Below are positions 36,784 through 44,206 of a stretch of 53,399 nucleotides of DNA, piece by piece. Numbering within the stretch: position 1 is the first letter of the stretch; every line of letters begins with the position of its first letter. The DNA lies in contig CADDZF010000004.1 of NCBI GenBank assembly GCA_902812445.1, forward strand, positions 1 through 53,399. Direction: 5' to 3'. The position numbers and the translations under genes are program-made. The stretch is from Methylococcaceae bacterium (GTDB lineage Bacteria; Pseudomonadota; Gammaproteobacteria; Methylococcales; Methylococcaceae). The notes under the pieces were generated by a model that worked only from the letters and a program-made list of their open reading frames with translations, was not told the origin of the DNA and made no database searches.

Positions 36784-38082
36784 TCACGTATTGACCGAAG
36801 CGATTTCTGCCAGTTTTTTTCCGACCTTTATACTTTCCGAGATCGATCGATCTTCCGGGTAGTAATAGGAAGTGTCGGCCATGAAAAATCCTTCAAGACT
36901 GGTTCGTATCGCCGGAAGCTTGGCGAAAAAATCAGGCGTGCAGACAGTCTGTGCAAACTCATAACGGGTAACCCGACTGGATAAGATGCAGTCGTCGGTC
37001 AAACTCGGACTGATGCGTTTGATACAGCTTATGACCTCGTCGATAAACTCGTGACTTTCGGCGCGATACCTCGGATGCGTTTTCGGCATGTAGTAGGGCA
37101 CATAGAGGACGTTGTGCTGGAGCGGGTTGAGATTGGTATATTCGATGATGCCCGGAATCGGCATGCTGGCATCGTTGACATTCATCCAGAAGTAATCCGT
37201 GAGAGGCCGTTTGAGCTTGAGCAAAACGCACACAACGCCGATATTCTCGATCGCCTTGATTTTCGCCAGTTCATCGGGATGGAGATCCGGCGCAAACCTC
37301 GGCACATATTTCAATGGAACGGTCGATATCACCTTATCGCAGGCATAGCGTTGGCCGTTGGCCACGATTCCGCATACGCGTCCGTTTTCGGTCACTAATT
37401 GCTGTGCCGGCGTCTTTACCATGATCTGTCCGCCCATCGCCTGCATGCGCGAACACAGCGCTTCCACGAAGATCTCAGAACCGCCCTCGAGATAACCAAA
37501 CCGCTCGCTAAACATGCTCCTGCGCGACTTGGCGACGCGTGCGATGCGAGTTCCGATCCAGGCCGCCGAAAGGCATTCGGCGTATTCGTGAAATTTCAGC
37601 CGGAACAACGGCTCCCATAGCACGTTATAGGCGCGTCGCCCGATCCAGCGCTTGATCCAGCTCGTGGCCTCTTCGCGATCGAGAGCGGTCCAGTCCTCGA
37701 TCCGCTTGGCATGAAGCACGTGCAGCGCGTAACGCACCTTGGACAGGAAATCTAGATGAGGAAATTTGAGCAGACAATCGGGTCTACCCCACTCGTAGAG
37801 TCGACCCTGATAATAAAATCCCATCCGGGTTTCCCGCCACCGCAGCTTATCCGTCAGCTCGAGCTCTTCCAGAGCCTCGAACAGCGGGTAATCGGTAGAA
37901 CAGATAAAATGATAAAAGCGTTCGATCTTAAGCCCGTCGAAGTCGAACGAAGCCGACATTCCGCCGATACGATCATCGGCTTCCAGGACCAATACCTCAT
38001 GATCTCGCTTCATCAGTTCGTAGCCACAGGCAAGACCCATCGGCCCTGCTCCGATCACTACTGCCTTTTCCTTTGCGGCCAT
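36784..38082 (-). CDS. FAD-dependent amine-oxidase-like oxidoreductase
   Basis: A 432-residue flavoprotein. The dinucleotide-binding motif is VVIGAGPMGLACGYELMKRD, followed by EADDRIGGMSASF, the second FAD contact. The rest looks like protoporphyrinogen/phytoene/UDP-galactopyranose-mutase relatives, with ESIKVGKKLAEIA at the end. I start at ATG 38082, 14 bases after the stop of the epimerase; the open frame extends to 38550 but that extension is the antisense of another gene. Its role is unknown. Its place beside an epimerase and methyltransferase suggests it modifies a sugar or lipid-linked sugar. Confidence 0.85.
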   Translation of the reverse strand: MAAKEKAVVIGAGPMGLACGYELMKRDHEVLVLEADDRIGGMSASFDFDGLKIERFYHFICSTDYPLFEALEELELTDKLRWRETRMGFYYQGRLYEWGRPDCLLKFPHLDFLSKVRYALHVLHAKRIEDWTALDREEATSWIKRWIGRRAYNVLWEPLFRLKFHEYAECLSAAWIGTRIARVAKSRRSMFSERFGYLEGGSEIFVEALCSRMQAMGGQIMVKTPAQQLVTENGRVCGIVANGQRYACDKVISTVPLKYVPRFAPDLHPDELAKIKAIENIGVVCVLLKLKRPLTDYFWMNVNDASMPIPGIIEYTNLNPLQHNVLYVPYYMPKTHPRYRAESHEFIDEVISCIKRISPSLTDDCILSSRVTRYEFAQTVCTPDFFAKLPAIRTSLEGFFMADTSYYYPEDRSISESIKVGKKLAEIASVNT

Positions 38083-38096
38083 CCGTCTGCTTTCTG

Positions 38097-39044
38097 TTAG
38101 TTGGTCCTTTGGAGGGTAATGCCGCTGTACTCGGGATGACAAAACGTTTCTCTCGCGGCATCCTCGAAATGAGTGGGCTCGATCCCGAACGTCGCCACCA
38201 TGTCGACTCCAGTGAATCGGTCTCCGGCGGTCAGCGACTTTAACTGATCTGCGGTAAACGGCGGCCGCGCACTGAACACGGCGTAGATTTTGAGCAAGGT
38301 GTAAAACAACCCATACGGAATACGAACGATCCGGGTTTTGAGCTTTTTGACTCTTTTTATAATGCGGATCATGTCGATGTAGTCGATGTGATCGGGCCCC
38401 ACCAAATCGAAAATTTGGTTTTCGGGCTGCCTCTCCATACACGCCACAATGATTCGGCAAAAATCTCGGTTGTATAGCGGCTGCCTCATATACCGGCCGT
38501 TGCCTGGGATGGGGAAAACCGGCGTTTTTTCCATAAACCGCGCCAGCCAACCCAAGTGTTTCGGATCGAACCAGCCGAACATCAGCGTCGGGCGCAAGAT
38601 ACAGTGTCTAAGCCCGCTCTCGATGACTAATTTTTCTTGGGCTTTCTTGGTGTGGGTGTAGTCATCATCGGCGACCGAATTGACTACTGACGAGCTAATG
38701 TGAACCAGATAGGGGACGCGATGGCGTTTCATCGCTTGCAGAACGCGCCGGGTCGCCTCGATATTGTTTCTGACGAATAGATCAGACGATTTTCCAGTTA
38801 TTTGGGCGTGCAACTGGATCACGACCGCTGCATCAGCAAAGGTTTCTTCCCAGCCGCCTGCCTCGGCCAGATCCGCCCGCACGCTGTGGACCGAGGGGTG
38901 CAAGTCTTTGAGCACTGCGAGGTTATAGTCATGCTTGTCGATGGCGACGAGGTGATTGAACCCCTGCTCTTGCAGCAGCGTGACGAGGTTTTGCCCCACC
39001 AGTCCCGCCGCGCCGGTAATGACGATTTTGTCATTCGGTTGCAT
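38097..39044 (-). CDS. NAD-dependent epimerase/dehydratase (extended SDR)
   Basis: An extended SDR of about 315 residues with IVITGAAGLVGQNLVTLL at the N-terminus, IHISSSVVN-like strand (YLVHISSSVVNSVADDDY) and the catalytic-looking Tyr with a following Lys in DDYTHTKKAQEKLV. The C-terminal half is not of the classical GalE type. ATG 39044 (MQPNDK) has a strong GGAGCGGGAGAA ribosome-binding site a few bases before it, so I prefer it to ATG 39065. It is followed by the FAD oxidoreductase with a 14-base gap. Confidence 0.87.
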   Translation of the reverse strand: MQPNDKIVITGAAGLVGQNLVTLLQEQGFNHLVAIDKHDYNLAVLKDLHPSVHSVRADLAEAGGWEETFADAAVVIQLHAQITGKSSDLFVRNNIEATRRVLQAMKRHRVPYLVHISSSVVNSVADDDYTHTKKAQEKLVIESGLRHCILRPTLMFGWFDPKHLGWLARFMEKTPVFPIPGNGRYMRQPLYNRDFCRIIVACMERQPENQIFDLVGPDHIDYIDMIRIIKRVKKLKTRIVRIPYGLFYTLLKIYAVFSARPPFTADQLKSLTAGDRFTGVDMVATFGIEPTHFEDAARETFCHPEYSGITLQRTN

Positions 39045-39152
39045 TTCTCCCGCTCCGTTGGTCATGGCACGTTATTGTAGTGATCCGCGTAGCGAGCGCC
39101 GGGCGAACCTTTTGCGCGAAAAAACCAAGCCTTTGATTTAGGCGTGCAGGGT

Positions 39153-39827
39153 TTAGCGCGTCGCCGGCAATGTCGGTTTCCGGCTGATGATAAGGAACTG
39201 TTTCCCCAGTATCCACCACGCAGGCTTGAGCTTCAGGTAGGCCGCAATGAGAACGGGATGCTGGGGCAATAGCGATCGCGTCGTATAGGGCAAAAATTTC
39301 GGGACGATCTTGGATACTTCATAGCCCGCCTGCACCAGGCCTTCTTCCATCGAAAGGTGCGACAGCGGCAAGTAGTGATCATAAAAGTCCCAGTAACGGT
39401 CCGCCAGGTATCGGATATTCGGTCCCATCACGATAAACGTGCCGCCCGGTCTCAGTATGCGTTTGACTTCGCCGAGAACCCGATCACACGCGTGTTTGGA
39501 TTCCAGGTGTTCGAGAAAATTGGATGTGAAGACGACATCGATGCTGCAGTCATCGAGAGCCGAAATATCATCCGCGGGACATTGATAAAAGCGCACGTCT
39601 TCGGATAAAAACAGCTTCGCATCCGGATTGAGATCAACGGCGTGCTTTTCGCCCGCACGGATATTGTTGATGAATTCGCCATACCCGCACGCGAGGTCGA
39701 GGACGGAGGCATTCGGAGGAATGGCGCGCTGGAAATAATTCTGACACAGCACGTTCCATATGCGCATTTTTTTCGGTAGTTCCGCCTCGGAGAAGCGAAA
39801 CTTATACAGCGCTGAAAGGTTTGGCAT
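39153..39827 (-). CDS. Class I SAM-dependent methyltransferase
   Basis: A 224-residue methyltransferase with motif I VLDLACGYGEFINNI, the acidic residue in HAVDLNPDA, and motif IV VVFTSNFLEHLESK, features of the Methyltransf_11/23 type. It is likely to methylate a sugar, a lipid carrier or a glycan end. It belongs to the run methyltransferase, epimerase, FAD oxidoreductase on the minus strand. The substrate is not visible in the sequence. Confidence 0.88.
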   Translation of the reverse strand: MPNLSALYKFRFSEAELPKKMRIWNVLCQNYFQRAIPPNASVLDLACGYGEFINNIRAGEKHAVDLNPDAKLFLSEDVRFYQCPADDISALDDCSIDVVFTSNFLEHLESKHACDRVLGEVKRILRPGGTFIVMGPNIRYLADRYWDFYDHYLPLSHLSMEEGLVQAGYEVSKIVPKFLPYTTRSLLPQHPVLIAAYLKLKPAWWILGKQFLIISRKPTLPATR

Positions 39828-40009
39828 TCTATGGCTCTCGCTCTAACCGCAAGGTCTTGACTCACACACCTGCCCGTTACCGCCTCGTAGCCGGATCACG
39901 GGAACGAAAATCGGCACATCGGCTCGCACTATAAGCGCTAGAAAGCTCTTCAACCGCCGAAGCACGCGAGTAGCTGGCGGATACTGCGGCTCGGCAGATC
40001 CGTCCGTCA

Positions 40010-40474
40010 TCATCGCTTGAACGACCAGTATTTGTGGCCGAAATAGCTGGTCAAAACAGGAATACCGACGCCAAAGAAATGGGCGACTTCTTCTGCATAC
40101 TGGGCCACTCCAGCGGCGGGCAACAGCCAGCGAGCAAGGAGAAGGCTGATCGCGACGGTCTGAATCAGGGCAAACAGATTAACCAGCACATAGTACAGCA
40201 CCTGCATCCTTACCGGATTGCTGCCGCCGCCGAAAACAAACGCCCGCATGAGGATAAATCCGGTCATCAAGCCGACGAAAAAGGCGCAAACGATGGCCGG
40301 CACATACTCCATGAATTGACTGAAGCCGATACGCGAGAAGAAATTCGCCGCCGCCGCAATTCCACCGGCCGCGACGAATTTCATGAATTGGAGCGAGAGA
40401 AGGCCGCTCCGCGGCCTGGGCGTCGACTTGCGCGGCCGCACCTGTGCCGATGAGCGTCTCGAGGCGCTAGTCAT
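40010..40474 (-). CDS. GtrA-family membrane protein
   Basis: A small integral membrane protein with four hydrophobic segments, starting at LQFMKFVAAGGIAAAANFFS and ending at SYFGHKYWSFKR, typical of GtrA. GtrA proteins are thought to flip or assist the flipping of polyprenyl-phosphate sugars. I start at ATG 40474, which leaves a basic N-terminal segment of about 30 residues; the frame is open to ATG 40588, which would add 38 residues without homology. The gene follows the DprE2-like reductase, so it is a good candidate for translocating the lipid-linked sugar made by the three upstream genes. Confidence 0.85.
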   Translation of the reverse strand: MTSASRRSSAQVRPRKSTPRPRSGLLSLQFMKFVAAGGIAAAANFFSRIGFSQFMEYVPAIVCAFFVGLMTGFILMRAFVFGGGSNPVRMQVLYYVLVNLFALIQTVAISLLLARWLLPAAGVAQYAEEVAHFFGVGIPVLTSYFGHKYWSFKR

Positions 40475-40604
40475 GTTCGTCCATGGCGATCTTTTCATCC
40501 CACTGCATCTGTCAACGGCTTCACCGCCGCAATAGCCATCCTGTCGGTTCCTCGCATCGCTCGAATCGCGCCTCTCGTCGTATTTCATCTGTCAAGAGAT
40601 AGGC

Positions 40605-41342
40605 CTAAAGCTTCATTTTTTTGAACAGCCTTTCCGGAATCGAGTTGATCACCGCCATGATAAAACGCCAGAACCAAGGCAGATAAACCACGTCTTTTTT
40701 ACGCTGAATGGCGCTGTAGATACCGCCAGCGACCTTCTCCGGCTTGGCCCAAAGCAGGCCTTTTTGGAAACCGGCGGTCATCGGCGTATCGACAAAACCG
40801 GGTTTGATGGTCAGCACCTGAATATTGGCTCGACTCAAGCGATTGCGCAGGCCCTGCAGAAAAACGTTGACCGCCGCTTTTGCCGTGCCGTACACATAGT
40901 TGCTCTGGCGTCCGCGATCACCGGCTACGGACGACAGCACGGCGATCGTCCCCGAACCCTGCCGCTCGAAATGATCGGCCAGATAGGTCAGCAGCGAAAG
41001 GATGCTCAGGCAATTGGTTTGCAGTTCCTTCAGCGTTTCGTCGAAGGATTGCTCGCAGGCTTTCTGATCCGGCAGGGTGCCATGCGCGATCAGCGCAACG
41101 TCCAGCCCCCCGAGCGTCACGATCGCCGTTTCGATCATCGCGCGGTGGCGAGAAAAATCATTGGCGTCCATTGCCTCGGTTTCAACTTGCGGGGCGCCCC
41201 GCACGCGTAAGTCATTGGCGATGGCGCCCAGCCGGTCTTGGTTTCGAGCGACGAGATAAAGCGCGTCCCCATTACCGGCAAAAAGCCGGGCGGTCGCCTC
41301 GGCAATGGCCGAAGTAGCGCCTACGATGAGCACTTTCCGCAT
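40605..41342 (-). CDS. DprE2-like SDR, lipid-linked sugar reductase
   Basis: A 245-residue SDR with the cofactor motif VLIVGATSAIAEATARLFAG, the Ser in VLSSVAGDRGRQSN and the Tyr/Lys in YVYGTAKAAVNVFL. It matches the DprE2 type, which reduces the 2-keto group of decaprenylphospho-2-keto-erythro-pentofuranose to give the arabinofuranose donor in mycobacteria. It sits 6 bases after the DprE1-like gene, and the pairing supports the call more than the sequence alone. A general SDR role on another lipid sugar is possible. Confidence 0.85.
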   Translation of the reverse strand: MRKVLIVGATSAIAEATARLFAGNGDALYLVARNQDRLGAIANDLRVRGAPQVETEAMDANDFSRHRAMIETAIVTLGGLDVALIAHGTLPDQKACEQSFDETLKELQTNCLSILSLLTYLADHFERQGSGTIAVLSSVAGDRGRQSNYVYGTAKAAVNVFLQGLRNRLSRANIQVLTIKPGFVDTPMTAGFQKGLLWAKPEKVAGGIYSAIQRKKDVVYLPWFWRFIMAVINSIPERLFKKMKL

Positions 41343-41348
41343 AGTTGA

Positions 41349-42656
41349 TCACTCCATTACGCGTCGCCAGAAACTCGAGGAGAACCTGGGATCGATATGG
41401 CGCCGGAATTCGCTCCAGCGCGGGAAATAGCGGCGAAAGCTGTCACCGGACATACGCGCATCCTTCGCCGGATACACCCGCCCGCCGGCTGCCAGGACCA
41501 CTTCATCAAGCCGGTTCAACAGTTCAAACGTGGGCGCGCCGCGGTTGGGGAAATCGAGCGCCAGGGTCGCGCCAGGCAAGGGAAAGGAAAGCAGCCCCGG
41601 CGAAGTCGCCGCGCCGAACAGTTTGAGCACGGTCAGAAAAGAGCCCGTCCTCGATCGCGCAATCCTTTCCAGGATCTCCCGCATTGCCCCGCGCGCATGG
41701 CGCGTGGGTACGGCACACTGGTACTGCAGGAATCCTTTGCTACCGTACATTCTGTTCCAGCCGAGAATACTGTCGAGCGGATAGAAAAAGGGCTGATAGT
41801 AGAAATTGGCGTGCAAGGACCGCTGGCGCTGTTTGTGATAGTAAAGTCGGTTGAATGCCTGTAACGTCAAGCCATTCACCAGTGAAAAAGGCAGCTGCAG
41901 CGGAAAACTCAATTTTCGGCGCGCTATCTTTGGCTGAGCGCAACAGAAAGGTCCTGCGTGATTGCCCCGCAGGTAAATGCCGCGGCCGAGCGCCCGTCCG
42001 CGAGACAGGCAGTCGATCCAGGCGACGGTGTATTCATAGGCCCGATCCGAGGTTTCGGAAAGTTCGAAAAACTGATCGAGCGTATCGAAACGAATGGTCT
42101 CCGCGGCGATGAACGGGCTCGCAATACGCTTGAGCTTCAACTCTGCCGCGACGATCACACCGGTCAACCCCAGCCCGCCGATCGTCGCGCCGAACAACGC
42201 CTGGTTTTCCGCGGGAGAGCAAACTAGCCGCGCGCCATCCGAGCGCAGGAGCTCGAATCGGCTCACGTGACAGCCGAAAGTGCCGGCTCGATGATGGTTT
42301 TTACCGTGCACGTCATTGGCGATCGCACCGCCCACCGTGACGTACTGAGTGCCCGGCGTCACGGGCACGAACCAGCCTTGGGGGACGATGAAACGCAGAA
42401 TATCAGCCAGCAGCACGCCCGCTTCACAGCGCAGGATGCCGGTAGCCGGATCGAAAGCGATCAAGCGATCGAGCCCCCGGGCAACCAGCAGCACGCCGTT
42501 TTCGTTGAGACAACTGTCACCGTAGCTGCGTCCATTGCCGAACGGCAGCACGGAAAGGCCGTCGCCGGGCACCGGCAGCTCGGCGTCTCGCCAGCGCAGC
42601 AAGCGGGCTTGCTGTGCCAGCTTGGGATAGCCACCCCAGGATTGATACGCCGTCAT
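41349..42656 (-). CDS. DprE1-like FAD-dependent oxidoreductase
   Basis: A 435-residue oxidase of the VAO/D-arabinono-lactone family. The FAD-binding region shows VLPFGNGRSYGDSCLNENGV near residue 40 and PVTPGTQYVTVGGAIANDVH followed by GKNHHRAGTFG near residue 110, a combination seen in DprE1. DprE1 oxidises the 2' hydroxyl of decaprenylphospho-ribose as the first step of epimerisation to arabinose. The gene lies between the UbiA-HAD prenyltransferase (3-base gap) and DprE2-like gene, so the three would act in sequence. Confidence 0.88.
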   Translation of the reverse strand: MTAYQSWGGYPKLAQQARLLRWRDAELPVPGDGLSVLPFGNGRSYGDSCLNENGVLLVARGLDRLIAFDPATGILRCEAGVLLADILRFIVPQGWFVPVTPGTQYVTVGGAIANDVHGKNHHRAGTFGCHVSRFELLRSDGARLVCSPAENQALFGATIGGLGLTGVIVAAELKLKRIASPFIAAETIRFDTLDQFFELSETSDRAYEYTVAWIDCLSRGRALGRGIYLRGNHAGPFCCAQPKIARRKLSFPLQLPFSLVNGLTLQAFNRLYYHKQRQRSLHANFYYQPFFYPLDSILGWNRMYGSKGFLQYQCAVPTRHARGAMREILERIARSRTGSFLTVLKLFGAATSPGLLSFPLPGATLALDFPNRGAPTFELLNRLDEVVLAAGGRVYPAKDARMSGDSFRRYFPRWSEFRRHIDPRFSSSFWRRVME

Positions 42657-42659
42657 TGT

Positions 42660-44093
42660 TCAGACGGCCAGCCAGACGACGACTCCACTCAGCGCGCCGA
42701 TCAACAAGCTCGTGCGGTCGCGGAACGTAAAAACGATAGGATCATCGTGCATAGCGCCGCGGTGAGTGATCAACCACATCCGGCTGATCCAGTAGAGCAG
42801 CAAGGGGCAGAGCAACCAGATGATTCTCGGATGGCTATAAAGATCGATCACGCCCGGACTGTTGATGTACAGCGCCAGCACCAATACCGCGAGATAGCCG
42901 CTGGTAGCGCCGAGCGACTGCAACACGAAGAGGTCTCCCACTTCATAACGGCGACCGGCGGGACCTTCTTGACCCTCGCTCTGCACCGTCATCAATTCGG
43001 AATAGCGTTTGATCAAAGCCAGGCTGAGAAAAATAAACATCGAAAAAGCGAGCAGCCAGAACGTGAGCGGATTTTCGATCGCTGCCGCCCCCGCGATGAT
43101 GCGCAGCGTGTAAAGTCCCGCCAGAACCAGAACGTCGAGCATGACGACATGCTTTAACCACAGGGAATAAGCGAGCGTCACGCCGAAATAGCAGGCGAGC
43201 GTCAGCACAAAGAACAACGGCAACTGGATCGCCACCAGGCCGGCGGCCAGCAGTAATAACGGGATGAGAAAAACGCCGTGGAGCACGGGAACGGCTCCCG
43301 AAGCAAACGGCCGCTCGCATTTCCGGGGGTGGTGGCGGTCCGCCGAGAGATCGAGCAGATCATTCACCAGATAAACGCTGGAAGCCGTCAGGCCAAAAGC
43401 CAAAAAAGCCAGCAGCGTATCGATCACCAGCGCCGTATTACCCAACTGGTGGCCCATCACGAGAGGCACGAAAATGAGACAGTTCTTGACCCATTGATAC
43501 AGCCGCAGCGCACGGATATAGGCCCACAGCGAAGGCCGCTGCTTGTCCAGGACGTGCGCGATGTTGCCCAGTCGCCGCCGCGCCTTCCGCTCCAGATGGC
43601 CGCCCGGATTCACCAGAATCGCCTGGCGCGCGTGGGGCCAGATTTTGAGATCGACCGCGGCATTGCCGGCATAATCGAAGCCTTTTTCACCGAAGCGGTG
43701 GACCAATCGTTCGAGCTTGTTCCTGCCCGAGAGGTTCGTGTGCAATTCGGTCGCCAGGATTTCCTCGAAGATGCCCAATTGCTCGGCTATCTGGTCTGCA
43801 TACTTGCGCGGCGCCGCGGTCGCCAGAATCAGCCGTCTGCCGTCGCCGTGCTGGGCTTTGAGAAAGGCGAGGAATTCGGGATGATAAGGCAGCACGGCGA
43901 TATCCAGCTCAACCCGCTCGGCAACCCTGTGCTTGAGATGGGCCCTGCCGCGCAGCAGCCAGAACGGCAGCCAAAAAAGCAGCAAGGGATTACGTTTCAA
44001 AAGACCCAAGACCGCTTCCATGAGCAGATCCGTTCTGATCAGGCTGCCATCGAGATCGACGGCGAGTGGCGATGAGGTGTCCTGTTTCTGCAT
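42660..44093 (-). CDS. HAD-UbiA fusion: polyprenyl-phosphate phosphoribosyltransferase-like
   Basis: Residues 1-190 form a HAD-type phosphatase domain, with motif I AVDLDGSLIRTDLL, then LILATAAPRKY and a later YAGNAAVDLKIW acidic motif. Residues 195-477 form a UbiA-type membrane prenyltransferase: NDLLDLSADRHHPRK is the Asp-rich metal motif and YSLWLKHVVMLDVLVLAGLY the second. This resembles mycobacterial Rv3806c (decaprenyl-phosphate 5-phosphoribosyltransferase). The fused phosphatase could then remove the 5-phosphate, a step that uses a separate enzyme in mycobacteria. With DprE1/DprE2 next door the predicted product is polyprenyl-phosphate-arabinofuranose or -ribofuranose. Confidence 0.87.
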   Translation of the reverse strand: MQKQDTSSPLAVDLDGSLIRTDLLMEAVLGLLKRNPLLLFWLPFWLLRGRAHLKHRVAERVELDIAVLPYHPEFLAFLKAQHGDGRRLILATAAPRKYADQIAEQLGIFEEILATELHTNLSGRNKLERLVHRFGEKGFDYAGNAAVDLKIWPHARQAILVNPGGHLERKARRRLGNIAHVLDKQRPSLWAYIRALRLYQWVKNCLIFVPLVMGHQLGNTALVIDTLLAFLAFGLTASSVYLVNDLLDLSADRHHPRKCERPFASGAVPVLHGVFLIPLLLLAAGLVAIQLPLFFVLTLACYFGVTLAYSLWLKHVVMLDVLVLAGLYTLRIIAGAAAIENPLTFWLLAFSMFIFLSLALIKRYSELMTVQSEGQEGPAGRRYEVGDLFVLQSLGATSGYLAVLVLALYINSPGVIDLYSHPRIIWLLCPLLLYWISRMWLITHRGAMHDDPIVFTFRDRTSLLIGALSGVVVWLAV

Positions 44094-44206
44094 GCTTTAA
44101 AGGTTGATTAAAATGAGAAAATGCGCCCGAGACCCAAGCCGTCGAATCGTCTTTCGCCTGTTCGGTCTTCCGAGAGAGGCCATCATGCCGCCTCAAGGCT
44201 TGGCAA

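Noticed and set aside
38083-38550. N-terminal extension of the FAD oxidoreductase to 38550
   Set aside because: The extra 156 residues are antisense-like, overlap the epimerase gene and precede a perfect FAD motif that starts just after ATG 38082.
42267-44075. Plus-strand open frames of 265-296 codons opposite the DprE1-like and UbiA-HAD genes
   Set aside because: The sequences are rich in His, Gln and Arg, typical of antisense shadows, with no recognisable family.
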